Assembly: GCA_023229685.1 (NCBI GenBank)
Contig: JALNYT010000011.1
Span: forward strand, 30,721-94,720
DNA from: Sulfuritalea sp.
GTDB taxonomy: Bacteria; Pseudomonadota; Gammaproteobacteria; Burkholderiales; Rhodocyclaceae
Direction of reading: 5' to 3'
DNA length: 64,000 nucleotides
Shown here: piece by piece, positions 1 to 8,431 of the stretch
How the letters are laid out: each line of letters opens with the position of its first letter
Position numbering within the stretch: the stretch's first letter is position 1
Notes under the pieces: generated by a model
What the model saw: only the letters and a program-made list of their open reading frames with translations
The model's database searches: none
What the model was told of the DNA's origin: nothing
Translations under genes and position numbers: made by a program

Positions 1-1
1 C

Positions 2-223
2 CATTCGGTGGTCTATGTCGTGAAGGCGGATGCCACGCCCTATCAGGTGGTGCTGGGTGGTCTCGAACGCCTGCGGGATGTCAAGGCCCATATTCTCGGC
101 ATCGTCATCAACCAGATCGACAGGGAAAAGGCCGATCGTTATTACGGTTATGGAAAATACAGTGCCTACGGCTATGGCAAGCGATATAGCTACAGCAGCG
201 GGTATTCTTCCAGACGGGCGTGA
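2..223 (+). CDS. C-terminal end of a bacterial tyrosine kinase (Wzc/CapB-like), 5' truncated by the window edge
   Basis: Only the last ~73 codons are visible; the gene enters from outside the window. The readable part resembles the end of the P-loop kinase domain of BY-kinases (a stretch ending in HILGIVINQID) followed by a tyrosine-rich tail with about ten Tyr between residues 45 and 70 of the visible part (YYGYGKYSAYGYGKRYSY). Such Tyr clusters are the autophosphorylation sites that control polysaccharide polymerisation and export. The stop codon overlaps the GTG start of the downstream phosphatase gene, so kinase and phosphatase are translationally coupled. Seen: Tyr cluster and overlap. 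Inferred: kinase identity, since the Walker motifs lie upstream of the window. Confidence 0.75.
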   Translation, partial: HSVVYVVKADATPYQVVLGGLERLRDVKAHILGIVINQIDREKADRYYGYGKYSAYGYGKRYSYSSGYSSRRA

Positions 224-957
224 TCGATCTTCATTGCCATCTTCTGCCCGGGATCGACGATGGTCCCGAAGATCTGGCTACGGCGTTGCGCCTTGCCCGC
301 CATGCAGTTTCTGCCGGCATACGCATTTCGGTTGTAACGCCCCATATGCATTCGGGGCGCTACGACAACCAGGCGGCCAACATCCGCAGCGCCGCGCAGG
401 AGTTTCAGCGCACCCTTGATGCGGAAGGCATCGCGCTGCAGATCATGTCGGCGGCCGAGGTTCGACTGGATCATGAAATATTGTCATGGGTCGCCGAGGA
501 GCAGATTCCCTATATCGGCCATTGGCGGGGTGAGCGTGTCATGTTGCTCGAGTTTCCTCATAGCCATGTACCTGTCGGCGCCGACAAGCTGGTGGCCTGG
601 CTGCTCAAGCAACAGATCCGGCCGATGATTGCTCACCCCGAGCGCAACAAGGATGTGATGCGCAGCATTGACAAGCTGGTGCCCTTTGTTCAGCTGGGGT
701 GCCTGCTGCAAGTGACGGCCGGCGCCGTTGCCGGGACCTTCGGCGAATATGCCCGTGTGCGTGCCGCAGACCTGCTGGCACGGGGATGGGTCACGGTGCT
801 GGCGTCGGATGCCCACAACATGGAAGCCAGGCCGCCGGAGCTCGAACCGGGGCGCGCCGCGGCGGCCCTGATCGTCGGCGAGGAAGAATCCTGGAAACTG
901 GTTCGCGACCGGCCCGCCGAAATCGTCGGTACAACTGATCCAGAGCGTCAAGGATAA
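220..957 (+). CDS. PHP-family protein tyrosine phosphatase of capsule/exopolysaccharide biosynthesis (CpsB/CapC type)
   Basis: The 245-aa protein opens with MIDLHCHLLPGIDDGP, the metal-binding signature of the CpsB/YwqE PHP-fold phosphatases, and has further His/Asp ligand motifs (TPHMHSG near residue 40, AHPERN near 140, SDAHN near 195). These enzymes remove phosphate from the tyrosine tail of BY-kinases. The GTG start overlaps the kinase stop by two bases and the stop overlaps the next gene's ATG (taATG), so the three genes are one operon. Length is normal for the family. The type of polysaccharide cannot be told from this fragment. Confidence 0.85.
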   Translation: MIDLHCHLLPGIDDGPEDLATALRLARHAVSAGIRISVVTPHMHSGRYDNQAANIRSAAQEFQRTLDAEGIALQIMSAAEVRLDHEILSWVAEEQIPYIGHWRGERVMLLEFPHSHVPVGADKLVAWLLKQQIRPMIAHPERNKDVMRSIDKLVPFVQLGCLLQVTAGAVAGTFGEYARVRAADLLARGWVTVLASDAHNMEARPPELEPGRAAAALIVGEEESWKLVRDRPAEIVGTTDPERQG

Positions 958-1637
958 TGCGCTCAGCGCCTGTAGCCGGCGTCTTCGCCGTGGTACTCCT
1001 GGCGGGACTGCTGCTCACAGCTTACTGGGCCGGGGGGCGGGGCCTCGCCGACGTGGTGGCCAAGGAGCCCCGATATGAAATGGATCGCTGGCGCAGCGGC
1101 AAGCTGGTGCCGGATGCGATCAAGCTCAAAGCCATCCAGGCCGAACTGTACAAGGCACGGGATCTCGACCCGGGAAACCCCAATCTGCTCGAGGATCTCG
1201 GCCGCTTCCATGCTGCCCGGACGGAACGCGGCCGGGCCGATGACATGGCGGTGCGTGAGACGCGCCAGGAATCACTGGCATGGTTCAGGCAGTCACTCGA
1301 ACTGCGTCCGACTTCAGGTCACGCCTACGTCAATGTCGCCTTGATGAAGTTCCGCCTGGGCGAGATCGATCAGGAGTTTTCCGGCTCACTGCAGCAGGCG
1401 CTGCACCGCAGTCCATGGGAGCCGCAGGTGCAACTGATGGCGATCGAGCTCGGGCTGGCGAGCTGGCAGGCCCTCTCGGAGTCAACCCGCCAGGCGATAC
1501 ACCAGGCCATACGCGCTCAGGGCCAATGGAGGCTGGTCAATCAAAAGCCCGCACTACTGGCGCTGTTCAAGCGCTATAAGAGGCCGGACCTGGATTGCCT
1601 GCTGGAGGTCGAGCCGAACGCTTGCGGTGCTTCCTGA
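957..1637 (+). CDS. TPR-like membrane-anchored protein of the exopolysaccharide operon
   Basis: A 226-aa protein with one N-terminal hydrophobic segment (about residues 8-26) followed by a soluble part with TPR-like helices: an ARDLDPGNPNLLEDLGRFHA block near residue 65 and an SLELRPTSGHAYVNVALMKF block near 130. It is probably inner-membrane anchored with the repeat domain outside the cytoplasm. It overlaps the preceding phosphatase gene by one base and ends the operon before a strong terminator. I recognise the repeat type but not a specific family; proteins of this kind often accompany Wzy-dependent exopolysaccharide machinery. The exact role is unknown. Confidence 0.6.
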   Translation: MRSAPVAGVFAVVLLAGLLLTAYWAGGRGLADVVAKEPRYEMDRWRSGKLVPDAIKLKAIQAELYKARDLDPGNPNLLEDLGRFHAARTERGRADDMAVRETRQESLAWFRQSLELRPTSGHAYVNVALMKFRLGEIDQEFSGSLQQALHRSPWEPQVQLMAIELGLASWQALSESTRQAIHQAIRAQGQWRLVNQKPALLALFKRYKRPDLDCLLEVEPNACGAS

Positions 1638-1838
1638 GAGTACTTGGGCCGCCTCCATCCCGCAGAGCAGGAAGAAACATGGCGGAACGTGGCGCATCGC
1701 GCATCGGCAGCGGGCCGCTGGCGCCGACAATCAACGTGCTGGCGACGCATGCGGTGTTGCCCATGCCACGAGTCCGGGCCCGCCATGGAAATTGGATTCA
1801 TGGAGCGGCAGGAATAATTATCCAGCGAGTTGCGGGCA

Positions 1839-1870
1839 AATAAAATCGGGGCCGCAGCCCCGATTTTATT
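1839..1870. terminator. Bidirectional rho-independent terminator
   Basis: A perfect 14-bp inverted repeat (AATAAAATCGGGGC / GCCCCGATTTTATT) with loop CGCA. The A/T-rich outer arms supply a U-run in either direction. It lies between the convergent exopolysaccharide operon and the FecR-like gene and should end both. The ~200 bases before it (1638-1838) show no convincing gene. Confidence 0.85.
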
Positions 1871-1900
1871 GTTTCAAAAGCGGCTCAATGAATTGCTGTC

Positions 1901-3079
1901 TTAGCTGCAACTTACCCCGCAAGTTGGACCGGTAGTCGGTGTCGTCGTCGGTGGCGGCGGCAGCGGCGCCGGTGCTTCAACAGGAGTTGGCGGCACTGGT
2001 GTCGGAACAACCGGCGCCGGCGCGGCGGGCGTTGTGGTCGGTGGCGTCGTGGTCGTCGGCGGGGTAATTATCGTGGCCGGATCAACCGGTGCCTGTGTCG
2101 GCGTCAAACCAACACCTTGACCCTGCGTCGGGGGTGCAGTACCCGCATTGACCGGAGCTCCACCCTGCACGGCCACCTGCTTCGCTTGCTGGGCAGCCGC
2201 AGCTTCTGCGGTGACCTTCTGCGCCGCGTCAGTCGCGGCAGCAGTAGCAGCGGCCTTCGCCACGGCGAGTTCGCTAGCCGCCTTGGCTTGGTCAGCAGCG
2301 GCCTTGGCCTTCTCGGCAGCGGTCTTGGCCTGATCGGCAGCCAGCTTCGCCTCGGCGACTTTCTTCTCGGCATCCGCAGCCTTCTGCGCCTTGTCAGTCG
2401 CATCAGCCACTGTCTTGACCAAATCCGCCGACGCCTGCACGTTGACCGGATTGTTGGGGGGCATGACCTTTTGTCCCAGGCCCGCCACGGCGTTCACGGC
2501 GGCCGGTGGCAACTGGCTTACCGCGACAGCGGCACGAGGGGGCTGGTTGGGAGGTGCAACAGAACCTTGCCCGGCGTTCAGCGCCGTTGTGATGCCTTGA
2601 TTCGCGAAGCTGACGACACCGTCCTGCACCGTGGCGAGTACCTGCCCGGCTGCGTCAACCAGCATGATGAGGTCGGTGCCTCGAATGCCGATGGTCGCCG
2701 TCCCCGCCTGCAGGTGGATGGCATCGCGGCGGGTGCCGCCGATGATTCCGGTGATGTAACGCATGCCGCCGCTGAGCAATGAAAGAACCACATTGCTGTC
2801 GGCGACACGGGTCTTGTTGTACTGGTAATTGACGATGCCGAAGCGGGCACCTTGCTGCAGTGCCACGATTTGGCCATCCTCGAACTTCAGCGTGGCGGAA
2901 CCCTGGCCGACGGACACTATATCGCCCGGTTCGAGGGTTGATCCGATTTCCAGCACCCGCGACACGCCTTTCGTCGAGGCACGGGCATCACCGTGAAGCT
3001 CGTGTACGTATGCCGCGGGAACAGCCAGCGCCGCACTGGAAACCAGCAACAGCAGCAATCCGAAAATTCGCTTCATCAT
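1901..3079 (-). CDS. Secreted FecR-domain protein with Ala/Lys-rich coiled coil and Pro/Thr tail
   Basis: The 392-aa protein starts with a clear signal peptide (basic MMKR, hydrophobic core, cleavage after about residue 19, SSAALA). Residues ~30-165 form a FecR-type domain (GDIVSVGQGSATLKFEDGQ; TATIGIRGTDLIM). Residues ~225-300 are a low-complexity heptad-like segment rich in Ala, Lys and Asp with repeated AAADQAK blocks, likely a long coiled coil. Residues ~320-385 are Pro/Thr-rich with many TTTPPTT units, ending with two Cys (TCGVSCS). There is no TM segment besides the signal, so this is not a classical anti-sigma FecR; it is more like periplasmic or surface FecR-domain proteins. Function unknown. 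It is a monocistronic unit. Confidence 0.75.
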   Translation of the reverse strand: MMKRIFGLLLLLVSSAALAVPAAYVHELHGDARASTKGVSRVLEIGSTLEPGDIVSVGQGSATLKFEDGQIVALQQGARFGIVNYQYNKTRVADSNVVLSLLSGGMRYITGIIGGTRRDAIHLQAGTATIGIRGTDLIMLVDAAGQVLATVQDGVVSFANQGITTALNAGQGSVAPPNQPPRAAVAVSQLPPAAVNAVAGLGQKVMPPNNPVNVQASADLVKTVADATDKAQKAADAEKKVAEAKLAADQAKTAAEKAKAAADQAKAASELAVAKAAATAAATDAAQKVTAEAAAAQQAKQVAVQGGAPVNAGTAPPTQGQGVGLTPTQAPVDPATIITPPTTTTPPTTTPAAPAPVVPTPVPPTPVEAPAPLPPPPTTTPTTGPTCGVSCS

Positions 3080-3112
3080 GATATGGGCTCCGAAGTGTGA
3101 CCGACTGTTTTC

Positions 3113-3151
3113 ATTATATCCAACGCGCGAGGCTGAGTATCACGAATTATA
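3113..3151 (-). promoter_or_regulatory. Candidate promoter region of the FecR-like gene
   Basis: Read on the minus strand, two TATAAT hexamers occur upstream of the start codon, at 3113-3118 and 3146-3151. The nearer one would give a leader of roughly 30 nt. No good -35 match is visible at 16-18 bp from either, so this is only a candidate. Confidence 0.35.
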
Positions 3152-3263
3152 GGTTAATAGGGCTCCAATCCTGGCAGACAGTATTCCTGATCCCCGCCCC
3201 TCCCGCTACGGCGCCTCTGAGCATGGCCGTTATCGACGTTGGCTACGTCGGCCGGCAGACCGG

Positions 3264-3629
3264 TTACTCCCTGTGGCCCAGCATCGCCTTGAGGTTGGCA
3301 AAAGGCGAGTGAGTGGCCGTCGCTCCGCCAGGCGCAGTACCTGAATCGCTGCCCGCCGCTTCCAGTTGTCGCTGATGCTCGTTGTCGTGGCAATACAGGC
3401 ACAACAGTTCCCAGTTACTGCCGTTGAGGGGGTTGTTGGCGTGGTTGTGATCGCGGTGATGCACGGTGAGCTCACGCAGGTTGGCGCGCGTGAATTCGCG
3501 GGCGCAGCGGCCGCATATCCACGGGTAGATCTTCAGTGCCTGCTCGCGATAACCTTGATCGCGAATCTCCGCCGCGCGGCGGGCGTCGGTGACGATTCGG
3601 TCGAGCGTGCCTGGGGTGCTGGCTTTCAT
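3264..3629 (-). CDS. yajD: HNH nuclease family protein, YajD-like
   Basis: The 121-aa protein carries a compact HNH fold: a first Cys pair (ICGRCAREF, residues ~38-46), the catalytic HHRDHNH block (~56-62) followed by NPLNGSNWELLCLYCHDNEH with the second Cys pair. The zinc-finger/HNH arrangement and length match the YajD family of gamma- and betaproteobacteria. Its cellular role is not established. The gene lies 5 bp downstream of a small zinc-ribbon gene on the same strand, so the two are probably cotranscribed. Confidence 0.8.
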   Translation of the reverse strand: MKASTPGTLDRIVTDARRAAEIRDQGYREQALKIYPWICGRCAREFTRANLRELTVHHRDHNHANNPLNGSNWELLCLYCHDNEHQRQLEAAGSDSGTAPGGATATHSPFANLKAMLGHRE

Positions 3630-3634
3630 CCGGC

Positions 3635-3865
3635 CTATTTTTCCTGAAGGAGATTGTTCATCCGCTGTGCCCGGCTCTTGGATTCGGCCTTGTTGATCTC
3701 GGACACCTGGCGACCGTAGGCCTCGCGTGCTTCCGGGCCTTGCTGGGTGGCTTCAATGCTGCGTATGCAGCGCCAGCGCTTGCCTGTCTTGGTGACGATC
3801 AGACGCATCTCGTCTCGCGGGTGATGCATGCGACAGTGGTAGCAGTAGGTGGAGTCTGTTGCCAT
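3635..3865 (-). CDS. Small zinc-ribbon-like conserved hypothetical protein
   Basis: I take the ATG at 3865, giving 76 aa beginning MATDSTYCYHCRMHH. A longer frame reaches back to 4024, but its extra residues look like random translation of the intergenic region. The N-terminal CYHC and a later Cys in RWRCIRS suggest a small metal-binding knuckle; the C-terminal half is charged and helical (VSEINKAESKSRAQRMNNLLQEK region). It precedes the HNH gene by 5 bp and likely shares its transcript. The function is unknown. Confidence 0.55.
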   Translation of the reverse strand: MATDSTYCYHCRMHHPRDEMRLIVTKTGKRWRCIRSIEATQQGPEAREAYGRQVSEINKAESKSRAQRMNNLLQEK

Positions 3866-4095
3866 GGGAGTGAGCGGGTATCGGGCGGCAATATTTGCAA
3901 TTATGCTACGCTGAATGCGGTTTTTGCCGTCCTTCGCCAATGCTCCGCCGATATTCATGGCTATGTGTTCGATTGACGTCCGTTGCCATGGTTTCCTTGT
4001 AAACTTGCCCAGCGCGGTCAGCAAAGGCTGTGATCGCAGTTTTGGCCGTACGAGACTCTGCCATCACGGTGGAGCCGACCGTGTTGCGCAGTGCA

Positions 4096-4173
4096 TCCGC
4101 CCGTAGCTCATCTGGATAGAGCACCGGCCTTCTAAGCCGGGGGTAGTGGGTTCGAATCCCGCCGGGCGGACCA
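4096..4173 (+). tRNA. tRNA-Arg(TCT)
   Basis: A complete cloverleaf: acceptor TCCGCCC pairs with GGGCGGA, followed by encoded CCA. The anticodon stem CCGGC/GCCGG holds loop CTTCTAA, anticodon TCT reading AGA. The T arm contains GGTTCGAATCC. It stands alone, followed 34 bp later by a MaoC-type gene. Nothing coding is seen between 3866 and 4095. Confidence 0.97.
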
Positions 4174-4207
4174 TATTGGTGACGGAAACAGGCGCCGAAG
4201 GGGGCTC

Positions 4208-4669
4208 ATGAAAGCAACGCAATTCGCCGGCATACAAGATGCCAAAGCCAGAGTGGGGCAGGAGATCGGCGTCAGCGACTGGATGCTTATCGAACAGGAA
4301 CGAGTGAATGCCTTCGCGGAGGTTACCGGCGACCGGCAGTGGATTCACGTCGATGTCGAGCGGGCGAAGCGCGAATCGCCTTTCGGCGGGCCGATTGTTC
4401 ATGGCTACCTTACTTTGTCCCTGCTGGCCAAGTTCGCGCAGGAGTGCATCGAGGTTGATGGCATCAAGCTTGCCGTGAACTACGGCCTCAATCGAGTGCG
4501 CTTTGCGGCGCCGGTGAAAGTCGGCAGCCGTGTACGCGCGAGGTTTGTTCTTGGCGCGGTGGATGACATTCCTGGCGGCGCGCAACTGGTGTGGCAGGCC
4601 GTGATCGAGATCGAGGGGGGCGACAAGCCGGCATGCGTGGCAGAGATGGTCGCCCGCTGGTATTTCTAG
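4208..4669 (+). CDS. MaoC-family hot-dog dehydratase
   Basis: The 153-aa protein has the MaoC/(R)-hydratase pattern: an FAEVTGDRQWIHVD block (residues ~37-50) containing the catalytic Asp and His, and PFGGPIVHGYLTLSLL (~60-75). The closest group is the NodN/MaoC single-domain hydratases that act on short enoyl-CoA substrates, but the substrate cannot be told from sequence. It is monocistronic, transcribed away from the upstream tRNA-Arg and toward the minus-strand tRNA-Ser. It might serve fatty acid or aromatic ring-cleavage product turnover, which is inference only. Confidence 0.85.
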   Translation: MKATQFAGIQDAKARVGQEIGVSDWMLIEQERVNAFAEVTGDRQWIHVDVERAKRESPFGGPIVHGYLTLSLLAKFAQECIEVDGIKLAVNYGLNRVRFAAPVKVGSRVRARFVLGAVDDIPGGAQLVWQAVIEIEGGDKPACVAEMVARWYF

Positions 4670-4770
4670 GTAGCCGCGGTCGGCTCAGCTCAAATCTGCG
4701 TCGCGCCGGGTGAGGGAGGACCCATTCGTCCTGTGTAAGTTGCGTGGGCGGATAGGCCGGTACAAATGAC

Positions 4771-4790
4771 AAACGCCCCGAGAGGCGCTT
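4771..4790 (-). terminator. Terminator downstream of tRNA-Ser
   Basis: On the minus strand an imperfect hairpin (AAGCGCCTC, loop, GGGCGTTT with G-U pairs) runs into TTTGT about 15 nt after the tRNA 3' end. It is placed to end the tRNA-Ser transcript. Confidence 0.5.
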
Positions 4791-4804
4791 GTTTGCTATG
4801 TACT

Positions 4805-4895
4805 TGGCGGAGAGGGAGGGATTCGAACCCTCGTTAGGATATTATCCTAAACACGCTTTCCAGGCGTGCGACTTAAACCGCTCATCCACCTCTCC
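4805..4895 (-). tRNA. tRNA-Ser(GGA)
   Basis: A class II tRNA with a long variable arm. The acceptor GGAGAGG pairs with CCTCTCC, then discriminator G and encoded CCA. The anticodon loop CTGGAAA gives anticodon GGA (UCC codons). The T arm has GGTTCGAATCC. It lies about 50 bp upstream of the nadC 3' end on the same strand. Confidence 0.97.
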
Positions 4896-4946
4896 GCAGA
4901 TACGTGCTGATCACTGCCGCTTCAGCCGGGCGCGAATTCTAGCAGA

Positions 4947-5795
4947 TCAGCCCTCGCTGTGCCGTAGCGAGAGATCGATGGCGCGCACGTTCTTGGTCAG
5001 GCTGCCGACTGAAATGCGGTTGACGCCGGTTTCGGCGATGGCGTGCACGGTTTCCAGGCTGACGCCGCCCGAAGCTTCGAGTTCGGCGCGCCCGGCGGTG
5101 AGGCCGACCGCCTGACGCATCTGCTCCAGGTCCATGTTGTCGAGCAGGATCATCCGGGCGTTGGCGTCGAGGGCCTCGGCGAGCTGTTCCAGGGTTTCGA
5201 CTTCGATCTGGATGAAGACATCGTCGCGGCCGATTGCTCGGGCCTGCGCCAGCGCGGCCGTAACGCCGCCGGCCGCCATGATGTGGTTTTCCTTGATCAG
5301 GATGCCGTCATAGAGGCCGAGGCGGTGGTTGGCGCCGCCGCCGCAGGTAACGGCGTATTTCTGCGCCAAACGCAGTCCGGGCAGGGTTTTGCGCGTGTCC
5401 ACGATGCGCGCGCCGGTGCCGGCGACGGCATCAACGTAGCGTCGAGTCGCGGTGGCGGTGGCGGAGAGCAGCTGCAGGAAGTTGAGTGCGGCACGCTCGG
5501 CGGTGAGCAGGGCGCGGGTGCTGGCTTCGATCTCGCACAGCGTCTGACCGCTGGCGATTTGCTCGCCGTCGCGCGCGCGCCAGCGGACGACCGTCAGCGG
5601 ATCGAGACGGCGGAAACAGGCATCGAACCAGGCGGTACCTGCGAGCACGGCATCCTCGCGACTGATCACGGTGCCCTGCGAACGTCGTGTGGCGGGGGTG
5701 AGCAGGGCGGTCAGGTCGCCGCCGCCGATGTCTTCCACCAGGGCGGCCAGCACGTTGCGCTGCACCTCGGCGGCAAGCTGAAGAGGAAGTTCCAT
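4947..5795 (-). CDS. nadC: Nicotinate-nucleotide pyrophosphorylase (quinolinate phosphoribosyltransferase)
   Basis: A 282-aa protein of normal NadC length. It converts quinolinate and PRPP to nicotinate mononucleotide in de novo NAD synthesis. Signatures seen: DTRKTLPGLRLAQKYAV (residues ~132-148) with the PRPP/quinolinate-binding Arg and Lys, NHRLGLYDGILIKENHI (~155-171), LLDNMDLEQM (~216-225) and EASGGVSL (~238). The gene is followed by tRNA-Ser and preceded, 53 bp away, by the glutamate synthase-like gene on the same strand; no nadA or nadB lies in the window. Confidence 0.95.
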   Translation of the reverse strand: MELPLQLAAEVQRNVLAALVEDIGGGDLTALLTPATRRSQGTVISREDAVLAGTAWFDACFRRLDPLTVVRWRARDGEQIASGQTLCEIEASTRALLTAERAALNFLQLLSATATATRRYVDAVAGTGARIVDTRKTLPGLRLAQKYAVTCGGGANHRLGLYDGILIKENHIMAAGGVTAALAQARAIGRDDVFIQIEVETLEQLAEALDANARMILLDNMDLEQMRQAVGLTAGRAELEASGGVSLETVHAIAETGVNRISVGSLTKNVRAIDLSLRHSEG

Positions 5796-5847
5796 GACGT
5801 GTCTGTGCTTGAAGTCTGAGTTCGATCGATTGTAGCAGTCTGCCCGT

Positions 5848-7500
5848 TTACTGCGTCCTCGATCCCCGCAGGCTGAGTGCTGTCGCCGGTGCGGCGAAGC
5901 TGTCGGCGCGGGACACGTCCCAGAACACCTTGAAAACCGGATGGTCGGGCACGCCGGACAGCAGTTCGCCGGGCTTGGCCCAATGATGCAAGGCCGCCAG
6001 CGATCGCACCTCGGTGGCCGAGACGCGACGAATCACATGCTCAGGGCCGAGTTCGCGCGGATGATTCAGCCCCGAGGCACCGAGCAATTCCTTGAGCGCG
6101 ATCAGCGTGTTCTGGTGAAACTGGAATACGCGCGTCGCCTTGTCCGGCACGTCCAGGGCGCGCATGCGTTGCGGATCCTGCGTCGTGACGCCGGTCGGGC
6201 ATTTGCCGGTGTGGCAGGTCTGCGCCTGCAGGCAGCCGAGGGCGAACATGAAGCCGCGCGCGGAGTTGCACCAGTCCGCGCCCATGGCCATGGTGCGCGC
6301 CATGTCGAAGGCCGTGACGATCTTGCCGGAAGCGCCGAGGTTGATGCGGTGGCGCAGGTTGACGCCGACCAGCGTGTTGTGCACCAGCATCAGGCCCTCG
6401 CGCAGCGGCGCGCCGACGTGGTCGGTGAACTCCAGCGGGGCGGCACCGGTGCCGCCTTCGCCGCCATCGACGACGATGAAATCCGGGGCGACGCCGGTGG
6501 CCAGCATGGCCTTGACGATGGCGAACCATTCCCACGGATGGCCGATCGCCAGCTTGATGCCGACCGGCTTGCCGCCCGACAATTCGCGCAGCCGGGCGAT
6601 GAAGCCGATCAATTCCAGCGGCGTGGAAAATGCCGAGTGCCGCGCCGGCGAAACGCAGTCGGTGCCGATCGGCACACCGCGCGCCTCGGCGATTTCCCGG
6701 GTCACCTTGGCGCCGGGCAGGACGCCGCCGTGCCCTGGCTTGGCACCCTGCGAAAGCTTGATCTCGATCATCTTGACCTGATCGAGGCGGGCGTTCTCGC
6801 CAAACTTGTTCTCGTCGAAATGCCCGCCGGCATCGCGGCAGCCGAAATAGCCGCTGCCGATTTCCCAGGTCAGGTCACCGCCACGCTCGCGGTGGTAGCG
6901 CGAGATGGACCCCTCACCGGTATCGTGATAGAAGTTGCCGCGTTGCGCGCCCTCGTTCAGAGCCAGGATCGCGTTCGCCGAGAGCGCGCCGAAACTCATC
7001 GCGGAAATGTTGAACACGCTGGCGGAATAGGGCTGGTCGCAGGCCGGCCCGCCGATGTCGATGCGGAAGTCGTGGCTGTCGATATGCACCGGCGCGATGG
7101 AATGGTTGATCCATTCGTAGTGCGGTTCATAGACGTTGAGCTGCGTGCCGAAGGGGCGCTTGTCGGCCGCTTGCTTGGAACGCTGGTAGATGATCGAGCG
7201 CTGCGCGCGGGAGAAAGGCAGCTCCTCGGAGTCGGCCTCGAGAAAATACTGGCGGATTTCCGGCCGGATGTACTCGAAGAAAAAGCGGAAATGCGCGAGC
7301 ACGGGATAATTGCGGCGGACGGCCTGCTTGACCTGCAGGTAATCGCTGAGGCCAATCAGCGCCAGGGCGGCGAAGACCGCGGCAGGCCACAGCCATTGAG
7401 ACGAGACGGGCAGCAAGGCAAGACAGATGACGCTCAGGATCGCGCAAATGCTCCAGGCCCAGTAGCGTTTCGAAACGATGTTGTCGAGCACCTGCAACAT
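5848..7500 (-). CDS. Membrane-anchored FMN-binding glutamate synthase family protein
   Basis: The 550-aa protein has two N-terminal hydrophobic segments (residues ~17-55) and then a glutamate synthase central/FMN barrel: FNISAMSFGALS (~163-174), SQGAKPGHGGVLPG (~253-266), VDGGEGGTGAAP (~352-363). The [3Fe-4S] motif C-x5-C-x4-C occurs at CLQAQTCHTGKCPTGV (~434-449). It lacks the glutaminase and GXGXG domains of GltB, as in the YerD group. The physiological reaction of these single-domain homologues is not established; ferredoxin-dependent glutamate synthesis is one possibility. It is monocistronic or loosely linked to nadC. Confidence 0.8.
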   Translation of the reverse strand: MLQVLDNIVSKRYWAWSICAILSVICLALLPVSSQWLWPAAVFAALALIGLSDYLQVKQAVRRNYPVLAHFRFFFEYIRPEIRQYFLEADSEELPFSRAQRSIIYQRSKQAADKRPFGTQLNVYEPHYEWINHSIAPVHIDSHDFRIDIGGPACDQPYSASVFNISAMSFGALSANAILALNEGAQRGNFYHDTGEGSISRYHRERGGDLTWEIGSGYFGCRDAGGHFDENKFGENARLDQVKMIEIKLSQGAKPGHGGVLPGAKVTREIAEARGVPIGTDCVSPARHSAFSTPLELIGFIARLRELSGGKPVGIKLAIGHPWEWFAIVKAMLATGVAPDFIVVDGGEGGTGAAPLEFTDHVGAPLREGLMLVHNTLVGVNLRHRINLGASGKIVTAFDMARTMAMGADWCNSARGFMFALGCLQAQTCHTGKCPTGVTTQDPQRMRALDVPDKATRVFQFHQNTLIALKELLGASGLNHPRELGPEHVIRRVSATEVRSLAALHHWAKPGELLSGVPDHPVFKVFWDVSRADSFAAPATALSLRGSRTQ

Positions 7501-7543
7501 GGACGCCCTCCCGGTAGGTGATTCGATATGCCGCGCTGCGCCG

Positions 7544-8431
7544 CTACTTTACCTCAAGCTTGCCTGCCTGCCGGAAGCGCTCCGAGAGTGCGATAGACAG
7601 GCTGCTGCCTGCGATCACGGCCATGCCCGCCACCGAGAGCAGATCCGGCAGGTGGTCGTAGAACATCCAACCCAGCAACATCGCCCAGACCAGTTGGGCA
7701 TACAGGAAAGGCGATAGTGTCGACGCCGGGGCATGGCGAAAGGCGCGGGTCATCAGCAGGTGCCCGGTACCGCCGAAGATGCCCAGCGAGGCGATGCTCA
7801 GCGCCTGCCATGCATCGGGCATCGGCCCGCCCCAGAATAGCGGCGTCGCCAGCGACATCGACACGGTGCCCACCAGCGCGGTGTAGAAGAGCATGGTGAC
7901 CGTGCTTTCGCTCGATGACATATGCCGCGTCTGCACCTGGTAGATCGAGTAGCAGCCAGCCGCCAGCGACATCAGGATGACGCCCTGCGTGGACAGCGCG
8001 CCGCCGGGGCGCGCGATCAGCAGGGCGCCGGCAAAGCCGGCGATGATGGCGATCCAGCGTCCGCTGCTGACCGATTCCTTGAGCAGCCAGCTTGCCAGCA
8101 GCACCACGATCATCGGGGTTACGAACAGGAAGGCGGTGCTCTCGGCCAGCGGCATGATCTTGAATGCCGCCATCGCGAAGCCGGTGGTGCCGACCAGCAT
8201 CAAGGCGCGCACGGTCAGCGCGAACGGGCGCTGCGTGGCGATCAGCCTGGCCCGCATCGAGGGCGCGAGAAAGATCACCATCAGCAGCAGATGCACCGTG
8301 TAGCGCGCCCAGACCAGCATCGGCACCGGAAAGGTTTGCGACAGGTGCTTGGAGGTGGCGTCGAGTGCGGCGAAGCACAAGCCGGCACCCAGCATCAGCA
8401 GGATGCCGATGAAGGGCCGCGCTTCAGGCAT
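7544..8431 (-). CDS. EamA/DMT-family transporter
   Basis: A 295-aa, very hydrophobic protein with about ten predicted membrane helices in two five-helix halves, each an EamA repeat (GTTGFAMAAFKIMPLAESTAF in the first half, GTGHLLMTRAFRHAPASTLSPF in the second; only parts shown). This is the drug/metabolite exporter superfamily, typically small-solute efflux in the inner membrane. The substrate is unknown. Its start overlaps the 3' end of the upstream NAD(P)HX repair gene by 8 bp, so the two are cotranscribed. Confidence 0.85.
   Translation of the reverse strand: MPEARPFIGILLMLGAGLCFAALDATSKHLSQTFPVPMLVWARYTVHLLLMVIFLAPSMRARLIATQRPFALTVRALMLVGTTGFAMAAFKIMPLAESTAFLFVTPMIVVLLASWLLKESVSSGRWIAIIAGFAGALLIARPGGALSTQGVILMSLAAGCYSIYQVQTRHMSSSESTVTMLFYTALVGTVSMSLATPLFWGGPMPDAWQALSIASLGIFGGTGHLLMTRAFRHAPASTLSPFLYAQLVWAMLLGWMFYDHLPDLLSVAGMAVIAGSSLSIALSERFRQAGKLEVK

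Noticed and set aside
5941..7521. A 526-codon open frame on the plus strand opposite the glutamate synthase-like gene
   Set aside because: It is antisense to a protein with clear FMN-barrel and [3Fe-4S] motifs. The translation is Arg/Ala/Gly-rich without family-like blocks, as expected for a GC-rich shadow frame.
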